Assembly: GCA_017302135.1 (NCBI GenBank)
Contig: JAFLDZ010000006.1
Coordinates: 98,706 to 162,705 of the forward strand
Direction: 5' to 3'
Origin: Lysobacterales bacterium
GTDB taxonomy: Bacteria > Pseudomonadota > Gammaproteobacteria > Xanthomonadales > Xanthomonadaceae
DNA length: 64,000 nt
Shown: piece after piece, positions 28,027 through 36,618 of the stretch
How the letters are laid out: each line of letters begins with the position of its first letter
How positions within the stretch are numbered: the first letter of the stretch is position 1
Notes under the pieces: generated by a model
What the model saw: only the letters and a program-made list of their open reading frames with translations
What the model was told of the DNA's origin: nothing
Databases searched by the model: none
Position numbers and translations under genes: made by a program

Positions 28027-28419
28027 ATGGGCACATGGGCATTCGAACCTTGGGACAACGATGAGGCTGCGGACTGGTACGGAGCATTCATGGAAGAGAC
28101 CGGGCTCAGGAATGCCTGGCTCAAAGGCATCAATGCCGATCCGGAAGACTCACCGGAAACGGTCAGGGCCGCGGCGGCCCTGTTCGTCATGCTGGGCCGG
28201 GTTTACGTGTGGCCGATAGAACATTACGAACAGGATCTCGAGCGTGGCATTGCGGCCTTGTCTGGATTGATGAAGTCCGAAGACTATCGGGATGTCCCCG
28301 AACTTGAATCCGCGATAGGCGCTGAGCTTTCGGAATTGATCGCAAGGCGTAAACCCGGTGGTTCAGAGCCTGACGGGGCTGCTGCGCCGCCAGTCAAGCC
28401 GTGGTGGCGGCTCTGGTAG
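28027..28419 (+). CDS. DUF4259 domain protein
   Basis: A 130-residue soluble protein starting 'MGTWAFEPWDNDEAADW', the hallmark opening of DUF4259, whose function is unknown. The body is helical with a Pro-rich C-terminal tail ending in aromatic residues. No signal peptide. It is 82 bp after the second effector and transcribed in the same direction. It could be a cytoplasmic partner or an unrelated passenger. DUF4259 proteins often occur near toxin genes, but nothing here shows a role. Confidence 0.75.
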   Translation: MGTWAFEPWDNDEAADWYGAFMEETGLRNAWLKGINADPEDSPETVRAAAALFVMLGRVYVWPIEHYEQDLERGIAALSGLMKSEDYRDVPELESAIGAELSELIARRKPGGSEPDGAAAPPVKPWWRLW

Positions 28420-28435
28420 CGCGGTCTTCCGCCGC

Positions 28436-29047
28436 TCAGCGCAACAGTCCTTCGATCATGCCCGCATGGCGCTGCGCCTGCGCATCGCGGCGCAGACGGC
28501 TGGCGGTGAAAATCGAACACATGTCCGCGACGGCGGCGTCGAAGATTTCGTTGACGATCACGTAGTCGAATTCGTGATAGTGCGACATTTCCTCGCGTGC
28601 GGCGGCGAGGCGGCGCGCGATGGTCTCTTCGCTGTCCTGTCCGCGCTTGCGCATGCGCTCTTCCAGCGCCTCGCGCGATGGCGGCAGGATGAAGATGCCG
28701 ACCGCATCCGGTACTTTGTCGCGGACCTGGCGCGCACCCTGCCAATCGATCTCCAGCAGCACGTCGCGACCGGCGGCCAACTGCGGTTCCACCGACTGCC
28801 GCGCGGTGCCCTTGAGGTCGCCGTGCACCAGCGCGTGTTCGAAGAAATCGCCGGCGTCGATCATCCGCTGGAATTCGGCCGCGTCGATGAAATGGTAATG
28901 CTGGGCGTGACGTTCGCCCGGACGCGGCGCGCGCGAAGTGAACGAGATCGACAGGGCGATGTTCGGATCGCGCGCCAGACAGGCGTTGACGATGCTGGAC
29001 TTGCCCGCACCCGAGGGTGCCGCGACGATGAAAAGGGTTCCGCGCAT
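28436..29047 (-). CDS. gmk: Guanylate kinase
   Basis: Phosphorylates GMP to GDP. The 203-residue protein begins 'MRGTLFIVAAPSGAGKSS' with the P-loop. It contains the GMP-binding 'SFTSRAPRPGERHAQHYHF' and the lid 'RMRKRGQDSEETIARRL'. I chose the ATG at 29047, the start usual in xanthomonads; a longer start at 29119 would add 24 unconserved residues. It follows yicC. rpoZ, which is often next after gmk in this group, is not here; the effector island begins instead. Confidence 0.95.
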   Translation of the reverse strand: MRGTLFIVAAPSGAGKSSIVNACLARDPNIALSISFTSRAPRPGERHAQHYHFIDAAEFQRMIDAGDFFEHALVHGDLKGTARQSVEPQLAAGRDVLLEIDWQGARQVRDKVPDAVGIFILPPSREALEERMRKRGQDSEETIARRLAAAREEMSHYHEFDYVIVNEIFDAAVADMCSIFTASRLRRDAQAQRHAGMIEGLLR

Positions 29048-29123
29048 GGGAGTTGACTGGCCGGAGACGTGAGCCGAAGTCGCGGCAGCATGCCTCAACT
29101 CCGGCCGCAAGTCATTCAAGGGA

Positions 29124-29984
29124 TCATTCGATGTTCTGGGACTGCTCGCGGATCTGGTCGATCAGCACCTTCAGCTCCACCGCCAGCGCCGAGGTCCGCG
29201 CATCCACGGATTTCGATCCGAAGGTGTTGGCTTCGCGATTGAATTCCTGCAGCAGGAAGTCGAGCCGGCGGCCCACGGCTTCCTTCTGACCCAGCACCCG
29301 GCGCAGTTCGATGATGTGGCTGTCGAGCCGGTCGAGCTCTTCATCGACATCGAGTTTCTGCAGTGCCATCACCAGTTCCTGCTCGAAGCGGCCCGGATCC
29401 AGCGGCTGCGGCAGATCGGCGAGCCGGTTGACCAGTTTCTGCTTCTGCCCGGCGCGGATCGCGGGCATCAGGGTGCGCGCATCCGCAGCGTGGCGGGCGA
29501 TCGCGTCGACGCGATCGAGAATGTTCGCCGAGAGATTCGCGCCTTCGCGACCGCGCGCGTCGACGAATTGATCCAGCACTTCATCGAGCAGCGACAGCGC
29601 TTCGGCGTGCAGCGCCGCCGGGTCGCCGGTCTGGGTCTGCAGCACGCCCGGAAATTTCAGCAGTTCGGTCATTTCCACGCGCAGCGTGGGGAAGTGTTCG
29701 TGCAGATTGCGTCCGAGCGCGGCGAGATGCGACACCCGCGCCGGATTCAGCTGCAGCATCTCGTCGTGATCGCCATTGCGCAGGCGCATGCCGAGTTCGA
29801 CCTTGCCGCGCGAGACCAGCTTCGCGACGCGCTCGCGGATCGACGGCTCCACCGCCCGCAGTTCATCGGGCAGACGCACGCCGAGTTCGAGAAAACGATG
29901 ATTGACGGCGCGCACTTCGCAGCTCAGCGTGCCCCATGAGGTATTGCGTTCACCGGCGGCGAAAGCGGTCATGCTGCGGATCAT
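29124..29984 (-). CDS. yicC: YicC/YloC family endoribonuclease
   Basis: A 286-residue member of the YicC family, RNases shown in E. coli and Bacillus to act in small-RNA and mRNA turnover. N-terminal 'MIRSMTAFAAGERNTSWG' and 'EVRAVNHRFLEL' and the C-terminal 'FLLQEFNREANTFGSKS' are the diagnostic blocks. The ATG at 29984 is selected because GAGGAG lies just upstream on this strand. Divergent from rph, with gmk following. Confidence 0.94.
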   Translation of the reverse strand: MIRSMTAFAAGERNTSWGTLSCEVRAVNHRFLELGVRLPDELRAVEPSIRERVAKLVSRGKVELGMRLRNGDHDEMLQLNPARVSHLAALGRNLHEHFPTLRVEMTELLKFPGVLQTQTGDPAALHAEALSLLDEVLDQFVDARGREGANLSANILDRVDAIARHAADARTLMPAIRAGQKQKLVNRLADLPQPLDPGRFEQELVMALQKLDVDEELDRLDSHIIELRRVLGQKEAVGRRLDFLLQEFNREANTFGSKSVDARTSALAVELKVLIDQIREQSQNIE

Positions 29985-30270
29985 TCGTGGCTCCTCATTC
30001 AATCTTCCCCATCGTGGGCAGGCAGACGCAGTGTGACCTGCGAAGCCCGAAGCGGCCAGCGGGCATTATCCGCGAAAGCCAAAAGCCGGCGCGGTGCGGC
30101 GAGGGGGCCTCAGCTTCGCGCATCGCAGCTTCGGGCGTTTTGAGGCCACTCAAGCGCGGCGTAACGGGTTCGAGCGGGGTTCCCACGTGGCGCGGGCAGG
30201 GGGCGCGGGCGGTGCCGATGCTAAACTGCCGCGCTTTCCCGCAGGCCACCCTCCGCATGAGCGCATCCGC

Positions 30271-30996
30271 ATGAGTATTGCCCGCCCCAGTGGCCGCACG
30301 CCCGAACAACTGCGTCACGTCAGGATCGAGCGCGCCTACACCCGCCACGCGGAGGGCTCGGTGCTGGTGTCCTTCGGCGAGACCCGCGTGCTTTGCACCG
30401 CCAGCGTCGACAACAAGGTGCCGGGCTTCATGCGCGGCAAGGGCGAGGGCTGGATCACCGCCGAATACGGCATGTTGCCGCGCGCCACCCACACCCGCAG
30501 CGACCGCGAGGCCGCGCGCGGCAAACAGGGCGGACGCACGCTGGAAATCCAGCGATTGATCGGCCGTTCGCTGCGCGCCTGCGTCGATCGCAGCGCATTG
30601 GGCGAACGCACCATCACCCTCGACTGCGACGTGCTGCAGGCCGATGGCGGCACCCGCACCGCAGCGATCACCGGCGCCTACGTTGCGTTGGTGGATGCGG
30701 TGCGATATCTGAAGAAGCGCAAGGACATCAGCAAGGATCCGATCCACGGCGCAGTGGCGGCGGTGTCGGTCGGCATCTATCGCGGCGTGCCGGTGCTGGA
30801 TCTGGATTACGCCGAAGACAGCGATTGCGATACCGACATGAACGTGGTGATGAACGACGGCGGCGGTTTCATCGAACTGCAGGGCACTGCCGAAGGCCAT
30901 GCGTTCCGCCGCGATGAACTGGATGGATTGCTTGGTCTGGCCGAGCGCGGCATCGCCGAACTGTTCGCCGCGCAGCGCGCTGCGCTGGCGGATTGA
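30271..30996 (+). CDS. rph: Ribonuclease PH
   Basis: Phosphorolytic 3'-5' exoribonuclease that trims tRNA 3' ends. The 241 residues show '[20 protein letters not shown]', '[20 protein letters not shown]' and '[15 protein letters not shown]' in order. The start at 30271 follows a short upstream ATG in another phase. Heads a run of four co-directional genes (rph, VOC, rdgB, hemW) that resembles the rph-rdgB-hemW order of many gammaproteobacteria. Confidence 0.97.
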   Translation: MSIARPSGRTPEQLRHVRIERAYTRHAEGSVLVSFGETRVLCTASVDNKVPGFMRGKGEGWITAEYGMLPRATHTRSDREAARGKQGGRTLEIQRLIGRSLRACVDRSALGERTITLDCDVLQADGGTRTAAITGAYVALVDAVRYLKKRKDISKDPIHGAVAAVSVGIYRGVPVLDLDYAEDSDCDTDMNVVMNDGGGFIELQGTAEGHAFRRDELDGLLGLAERGIAELFAAQRAALAD

Positions 30997-31023
30997 TCGC
31001 GCGGTGAGTCGGGCTTCGCATCG

Positions 31024-31428
31024 ATGAAGCGACACATCTCCTGTTTCGCGCTGGTCGTCGACGATTACGACCGCGCGATCGCGTACTACACGGGTGCGCT
31101 CGGTTTCGAGCTGCGTGAGGACTCGCCGCGAGAAGCCGCGCCCGGTCAGCCGCCGAAGCGCTGGGTGGTCGTGGCCCCGGCCGGCGCCGAAACCGGAATC
31201 CTGTTGGCGCAGGCGTCTAACGACGCGCAGCGTGCCCGGATCGGCGATCAGACCGGCGGACGCGTCGGTTTTTTCCTGCACACCGACGACTTCCGCCGCG
31301 ATCACGCGGCGATGCTCGCCAAAGGCGTGCGCTTCATCGAACAGCCGCGCGAAGAGGAGTACGGCATCGTCGCGGTGTTCGAGGATATGTACGGCAACCG
31401 TTGGGATCTGCTGGAACTCAAGGCATGA
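31024..31428 (+). CDS. VOC-superfamily (glyoxalase-like) protein
   Basis: A 134-residue vicinal-oxygen-chelate fold protein. The betaalphabetabetabeta repeats are visible as '[20 protein letters not shown]' and '[18 protein letters not shown]', with His and Glu ligands plausible in 'HIS' and '[15 protein letters not shown]'. Substrate not predictable; it could be a lyase, dioxygenase or antibiotic-binding member. It overlaps rdgB by 4 bp, so it is co-translated with a housekeeping gene. Confidence 0.88.
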   Translation: MKRHISCFALVVDDYDRAIAYYTGALGFELREDSPREAAPGQPPKRWVVVAPAGAETGILLAQASNDAQRARIGDQTGGRVGFFLHTDDFRRDHAAMLAKGVRFIEQPREEEYGIVAVFEDMYGNRWDLLELKA

Positions 31429-32027
31429 AACTGGTGCTGGCCAGCGGCAACGCCGGCAAGCTCGCGGAACTGCGCGATCTGCTCGGCGACGCCGGCATCG
31501 ATCTGCATGCGCAGTCGGAATTCGGCGTGGAGGATGCGGAAGAAACCGGCCTGACCTTCGTCGAGAACGCGATCCTCAAAGCGCGCCATGCTGCGCGTGC
31601 GACCGGGTTGCCAGCGCTGGGTGACGATTCCGGCCTGTGCGTCGATGCACTCGACGGTGCGCCCGGACTCTACAGCGCGCGTTATGCCGGTACGCACGGC
31701 GATGCCGGCGCGAACATCGTCAAACTGCTCGATGCGCTGCGCGAGGTGCCGGAACAACGGCGCAATGCGCGCTTCGTCTGCGTGCTCGCGCTGCTGCGCC
31801 ATGCCGACGACCCGCAGCCGCTGATCGCCGAAGGCGTGTGGGAAGGCCGCATCCTGTCCGCGCCGCGCGGCGCCGGTGGTTTCGGTTACGACCCGGTGTT
31901 CTTCGATCCCGAACGCAACATGGGTGCGGCCGAACTGGATGCCGCGCTGAAGAATCGCATCAGCCATCGCGGCCGTGCGCTGGCGTTGCTGCACGACACG
32001 CTGCTCGCTGCGGTCCATCGCGGCTGA
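31425..32027 (+). CDS. rdgB: dITP/XTP pyrophosphatase (RdgB/HAM1)
   Basis: House-cleaning enzyme that hydrolyses dITP, ITP and XTP to monophosphates, keeping deaminated purines out of DNA. The 200 residues include the substrate motif '[16 protein letters not shown]', '[15 protein letters not shown]' and '[10 protein letters not shown]'. The start is fixed by an ATGA overlap with the VOC gene; its stop overlaps the hemW start by one base (TGATG). Confidence 0.96.
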   Translation: MKLVLASGNAGKLAELRDLLGDAGIDLHAQSEFGVEDAEETGLTFVENAILKARHAARATGLPALGDDSGLCVDALDGAPGLYSARYAGTHGDAGANIVKLLDALREVPEQRRNARFVCVLALLRHADDPQPLIAEGVWEGRILSAPRGAGGFGYDPVFFDPERNMGAAELDAALKNRISHRGRALALLHDTLLAAVHRG

Positions 32028-33256
32028 TGTTGAGTCTGCCGCCGCTTGCGCTGTACGTGCATCTGCCCTGGTGCGTGCGCAAATGCCCGTACTGCGATTT
32101 CAATTCGCACGAGGCCCGCGGCGCGCCGCCGTTCGACGCCTACGTCGATGCCCTGATCGCCGATCTCGACCACGATCTGCCGCTGGTGTGGGGCCGCACG
32201 GTGCAGACCGTGTTCTTCGGCGGCGGCACGCCGAGTCTGTTTCCGGCAGCGGCGATCGACCGTTTCCTGCAGGCGGCCAGCGCGCGGCTGCGGTTCGCGC
32301 CCGGCGCGGAGATCACCCTGGAAACCAATCCCGGCACCGCCGAGCACGGGCGTTTCGAGGATTACCGCAAGGCCGGCGTGAACCGGCTGTCGTTCGGCAT
32401 CCAGAGTTTCGACGATGGCTGCCTGCAGCGGCTCGGCCGGATCCACGACAGCGCCCAGGCCGAGGCAGCGGTGAAGCTCGCGCAGGACGCGGGCTTCGAC
32501 AACCTCAATCTGGATCTGATGTACGCGCTGCCGGAGCAGACGCTGGCGATGGCCGGGCGCGATCTCGAACGCGCGTTCGCGCTGCAGCCCGCGCACATCA
32601 GCCATTACCAGCTGACCCTGGAGCCGAACACCGTTTTCGCCGCGCGGCCTCCGGGCGGGATTCCCGACGACGACGCGGCCTGGGACATGCAGGAGCACTG
32701 CCAGTCGCTGCTTGCAGACGCGGGCTACGCGCAGTACGAGATCAGCGCCTACGCGCGGCCCGGACGCCAGTGCGCGCACAACCTCAACTACTGGCGGTTC
32801 GGCGACTACCTCGGGATCGGTGCCGGCGCCCACGGCAAGATCAGCCTGCCGGCCAGCGATGCCGTCCGCAACCCGGAGGAAGGCATCCCGGATGAGCGCA
32901 TCCCGGATGAAGGCCGGGACCGGGTGCTGCGGCGCTGGAAGCACAAGCACCCCGCGACCTATCTGGTCCACGCCGGCAGCCCGGCCGCGATCGGCGCCGA
33001 CACGCTCATCGCGCCGGAGCAGCGGCCGTTCGAGTTCATGCTGAACGCCCTGCGGCTGCGCGAGGGCTTCGCGCTCGATCATTTCGAGGCCCGCACCGGG
33101 CTGTCGCAGGCGGTCATCGCCGAACCGCTGGGCCGCGCAATCGCGCGCGGATGGCTGCACCGGGACGGGGCGCGGATCGTGCCGACCGAATCCGGCCTGC
33201 GCTTTGCCAACGACGTGATTTCACTGTTTCTGTCGACGGATGGCACGGGCGAATGA
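32027..33256 (+). CDS. hemW: Radical SAM heme chaperone HemW
   Basis: A 409-residue radical SAM protein that inserts heme into target proteins (formerly called HemN-like coproporphyrinogen oxidase). The cluster motif 'PWCVRKCPYCDF' has Cys16, Cys20 and Cys23, with 'FFGGGTPSL' following. An unusual ~20-residue insert lies near residues 282-300, where the DNA repeats GCATCCCGGATGA (32883 and 32898) and encodes 'GIPDERIPDEG'. The rest matches the family. Coupled to rdgB. Confidence 0.94.
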   Translation: MLSLPPLALYVHLPWCVRKCPYCDFNSHEARGAPPFDAYVDALIADLDHDLPLVWGRTVQTVFFGGGTPSLFPAAAIDRFLQAASARLRFAPGAEITLETNPGTAEHGRFEDYRKAGVNRLSFGIQSFDDGCLQRLGRIHDSAQAEAAVKLAQDAGFDNLNLDLMYALPEQTLAMAGRDLERAFALQPAHISHYQLTLEPNTVFAARPPGGIPDDDAAWDMQEHCQSLLADAGYAQYEISAYARPGRQCAHNLNYWRFGDYLGIGAGAHGKISLPASDAVRNPEEGIPDERIPDEGRDRVLRRWKHKHPATYLVHAGSPAAIGADTLIAPEQRPFEFMLNALRLREGFALDHFEARTGLSQAVIAEPLGRAIARGWLHRDGARIVPTESGLRFANDVISLFLSTDGTGE

Positions 33257-33361
33257 GCCGGAGTCCGCTTCGGCAACGCCCCTTGTTGCAGTGCAGCAAT
33301 TGGCTCGCGGCGGCTGAACATGTTAAGAAATGCGGCTACCGTCGCACATCGACAGGCTGAA

Positions 33362-36103
33362 ATGGCTTCACCGACCGACTCCCAGGATCACACCGCGCCA
33401 CGGACGTTGGCCACTGCCGGGTTGCCGCGTCGCGTGCGTCGTACGCTCGAACGGGCGCTGGCGCTGTTCAGCGAAGAGCTGGAGCGCAATCTCGTCACCA
33501 CGGTGACCGAGTTCGAGGAAGAACTGTTCCGTCTGGCCGACCGTGTCGGCACCATCGGCGGCGGCACCACGGATTACATGCACACCCTGCGTATCGTGCG
33601 TTTGAATCGCCACGATCTGGTGCCGCGCTTCATGCAAGTGGTGGAAACCGGGCTGGCCGGCATCCGCAAGCCGATGCTGTTCTCGGCGACGTCGCGTCCG
33701 GCGACGACGCCCGCGCCGATGGTGAACTTCCGCAATCTCAGCCTCGTCGACGAATCGGTGATGGACGAGGGCGCGGTGCTGCATGCGATCGCATCGCGCC
33801 AGGAATCGCGCGCGAACCTGGTGTTGCATCTGCTGGGCCAACGTTTCGGCGTGCTCGCGGCGGCGCCGGCTTTCGACAGCGAGCGGATTCCGCTCGGTCC
33901 GCAGGCGCTGTGCCGTGCGATCCGTCATGCCACCGAAAGCGTGCAGCTCGATCACGGCGCGCGGCTGTTGTTCTATCGGATCTTCGATCGCCGGGTGATG
34001 GTCCAATGCCTGGGTCTGGCCGAGAAGCTGGATGCATTGCTGGTCGAAGAAGGCGTTCTGCCCGGTCTGACCTACGTGCCGATGCGCACCCGTGCTGCGA
34101 ATGCAGGCGGTAGCGACAGCGATACCGATGCCGACGCCGAGGACGAAAACGAAGATTCCGCCGAAGACGCCGGCGCAGGCAAGTCGACACAGGGCGCGCG
34201 TTCCGGCGGTGCCCAGAGTGGCGGCCCGCGTGCCGGTGCGGGGTCGCAAGCGCAGGGCGGTGGTCCGCAGGCAAGAGGCCAGCCGGGTGCGCAGAGCTGG
34301 ATGTCAGGCTCAGGAGCATCCGGATCAGGAGCGTCCGGAGGCCAACGCGGATCGTCGCGCGACGCAGGGATCGGTGGTCAGCTTTCCGATGGCGGCGACG
34401 AAGGTGCGGACGGGTACGCGGGCGAGGTGAACAACGACCCCAATCGGCCGTACACCACCTGGATGGGCCAGCCGATGCCGAGCGCGGCGGTCGCCAACGA
34501 ACAGGCGGCGTACCACGATCTGCAGCAACTGCTGTCGCGTCGTCGCGCCGAGGCCGAGCGCCACAATCCGATTCCGCCCAGCCAGCGGCCGGAGCGCACC
34601 ATCGTCACCCGCGATCTGCTGCAGACGCTGGGTCGGATGGACGCCGAACCGATGTCCGGTGGCGCCGCGCTGGACATCGAGGACATCAAACAGTCGCTGC
34701 TGGCGCAGGCGCGCCAGCAGTACGGAAAACCGGTTGCGCTGGCGCCCAGCGACAGCGACACCTTCGATCTCGTCGGGCTGCTCTACAACCATCTGCAGCG
34801 CGAAATCCGCGACGACGCGCCCGCCGCGGCGCTGGTCAAGCGCATGCAGCTCACCCTGCTGCGCGTCGCCCTGCAGGATCGTGCGTTCTTCGTCCGCCCG
34901 AACCACCCGGCGCGACAGCTGCTGAGCACGGTGTCGGAAACCGCCGCGAAATGGCTGGCAGAGGACGACTTCGATCCGCAGCTGCTGGCGCCGCTGCAGC
35001 AGGCGGTGACCCACGCGGTCAAGAATTACGACGGCAACCTCGAAGTTTTCGAGCAGAGCAACAAACAGCTGCAGGCGCATATCGACACCCAGGTGCGCCG
35101 CGCCGAAACCCTCGAAAAGCGGCATGTCGAAGCGGCGCGCGGCAAGGAAAAACTCGAGGCCGCGAAACTGCGCGCCGAGCAGGTGCTCGCCGAGATCGTC
35201 GGCGAGGCGCCGCTGCCGAGATTCACCCGCGCGCTGTTGAACCAGGCTTGGGCCGATGTGCTGACCCTGACCTTCCTGCGCCACGGCGAAGGTTCGGAAG
35301 AGTGGACCCGACAGCTCGACGCGACCCGTCAGATCGTCGCCGCGTGCACCCATCGCGATCCCAACGCCGAACATCCGGCGCTGAAGGCGCACGTGGAAAC
35401 CGCCCTGAAGCAGGTCGGTTATCACGAGGACGAAGCCGAGGTCATCGCCAAGCGCCTGTCCACCAATGTGCGCGACGAGGAAGACGGCGAGTCGCGCACC
35501 GAGTTGACGATGAAACTCAAGGCGCGCGTGCGCCTGGGCGAAGATTCGCAGAAAGCGCGCAAGCCCGATCTGCCGTCGCGTTCGCCGCTCGAGCAGGAGT
35601 GCTACGAACAGTTGCGTCTGCTGCCGTTCGGCACCTGGATGGAGTTCGTCACCAATCAACAGGGCGATGTGGTCCGTCGCCGCATGTCGTGGTTCAGCCC
35701 GGTCACCGACAACGCGCTGTTCGTCAACCAGCGCGGCCAGCGCATCGGCGAACACTCGCTCGACAGCCTTGCGCGGATGATGGCCAAGGATCAGGTCCGG
35801 ATCGTCACCGTGCAGCGCGCGGGTCTGGTCGATCGGGCCTGGAACGCCGCGATGAGTGCGCTGCGCGCCCTGACCGGGCATCGCGAGGAGCATCCCGAGG
35901 ATGAACCCGGCGAAGACGTCGCCAAGTCCGATGTCGCCGTGCGTTCCGGACCTGCCGCGCCGGTGGATGAGGCCGTGACCGCTCCGGAAGGGACGTTCGT
36001 CCGTTCCGTGCCCAGCGCAGAGTCCGGCACTCCGCGTGCCGTGCCTTATCCCGGTTTGATCGGCGATGAATCCGCCGGGCTGCCGCCCAAAGGAAACGCG
36101 TGA
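33362..36103 (+). CDS. DUF1631 family protein (first copy)
   Basis: A 913-residue protein of the DUF1631 family, found in gammaproteobacteria and of unknown function; old annotation as a thymidine phosphorylase is unfounded. The N-terminal ~240 residues and C-terminal ~570 residues are helical and conserved in style. They are split by a disordered acidic, then Gly/Ser/Gln-rich segment (~247-343). The C-terminal 'RRRMSWFSPVTDNALFVNQRG' block aligns with the second copy at 54150. The start could also be 33320. The next gene, a PilZ protein, overlaps its stop (TGATG), suggesting a c-di-GMP-linked role. Confidence 0.85.
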   Translation: MASPTDSQDHTAPRTLATAGLPRRVRRTLERALALFSEELERNLVTTVTEFEEELFRLADRVGTIGGGTTDYMHTLRIVRLNRHDLVPRFMQVVETGLAGIRKPMLFSATSRPATTPAPMVNFRNLSLVDESVMDEGAVLHAIASRQESRANLVLHLLGQRFGVLAAAPAFDSERIPLGPQALCRAIRHATESVQLDHGARLLFYRIFDRRVMVQCLGLAEKLDALLVEEGVLPGLTYVPMRTRAANAGGSDSDTDADAEDENEDSAEDAGAGKSTQGARSGGAQSGGPRAGAGSQAQGGGPQARGQPGAQSWMSGSGASGSGASGGQRGSSRDAGIGGQLSDGGDEGADGYAGEVNNDPNRPYTTWMGQPMPSAAVANEQAAYHDLQQLLSRRRAEAERHNPIPPSQRPERTIVTRDLLQTLGRMDAEPMSGGAALDIEDIKQSLLAQARQQYGKPVALAPSDSDTFDLVGLLYNHLQREIRDDAPAAALVKRMQLTLLRVALQDRAFFVRPNHPARQLLSTVSETAAKWLAEDDFDPQLLAPLQQAVTHAVKNYDGNLEVFEQSNKQLQAHIDTQVRRAETLEKRHVEAARGKEKLEAAKLRAEQVLAEIVGEAPLPRFTRALLNQAWADVLTLTFLRHGEGSEEWTRQLDATRQIVAACTHRDPNAEHPALKAHVETALKQVGYHEDEAEVIAKRLSTNVRDEEDGESRTELTMKLKARVRLGEDSQKARKPDLPSRSPLEQECYEQLRLLPFGTWMEFVTNQQGDVVRRRMSWFSPVTDNALFVNQRGQRIGEHSLDSLARMMAKDQVRIVTVQRAGLVDRAWNAAMSALRALTGHREEHPEDEPGEDVAKSDVAVRSGPAAPVDEAVTAPEGTFVRSVPSAESGTPRAVPYPGLIGDESAGLPPKGNA

Positions 36104-36450
36104 TGAGCAGCAAAGACCACCGCCGTTCGCCACGGCGCAAAGTCGCCGAGACCGTGCTGGTCAGCGACGTGATGACCGAAGAAATCGTCGGCCGCATCGG
36201 CAACCTGTCCGGAGGCGGCATGCTGCTGATGGCCAGCGCGCCGCTGACCGAGGATGCCCTGTACCAGTTCCGCTTCCGCCTGCCCGGCATCGACGGCGCG
36301 GACATCGAAGTCGGCGCGCACCTGCTGTGGCTCGATCGCGCCAGCTCGCCGGGGCAATCCTGGGTCGGTTTCCGTTTCATCTCGCTGACCGACGCGCATC
36401 GCGCACGCCTCAATGGCTGGGTCGAAGCCCCGGGCTCGCACTACGATTGA
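36103..36450 (+). CDS. PilZ domain protein (c-di-GMP receptor)
   Basis: A 115-residue single-domain PilZ protein. The c-di-GMP-binding signatures are present: an N-terminal Arg-rich 'HRRSPRRKV' and 'NLSGGGM' matching the [D/N]xSxxG motif. The ATG at 36103 follows AGGAAA; GTG at 36100 is an equally overlapping option. It is coupled to the DUF1631 gene, and the window also encodes a GGDEF and a GGDEF-EAL protein, so it may read out local c-di-GMP signalling. Confidence 0.9.
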   Translation: MSSKDHRRSPRRKVAETVLVSDVMTEEIVGRIGNLSGGGMLLMASAPLTEDALYQFRFRLPGIDGADIEVGAHLLWLDRASSPGQSWVGFRFISLTDAHRARLNGWVEAPGSHYD

Positions 36451-36618
36451 AGACGCGATGGTGTCCCGCCATCGCGTCGCTGAACCGATCCCGCGACGTG
36501 CGTCGTCGCGGGCGCCGTCGACCGCAGGATGCGCTCCAGCAGAATGCGTTCGAGGCATTGCTCCGCTGCCACCCGCGTTCCGCCGAATTTACCCCGAATC
36601 CATTCCGAGCGAACCGTC

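Noticed and set aside
29048..29119. N-terminal extension of guanylate kinase
   Set aside because: The extra 24 residues have no family similarity and the ATG at 29047 gives the conserved 'MRGTL' start.
29985..30002. Longer yicC start at a TTG
   Set aside because: The added codons encode the GAGGAG ribosome site for the ATG at 29984, so they are untranslated leader.
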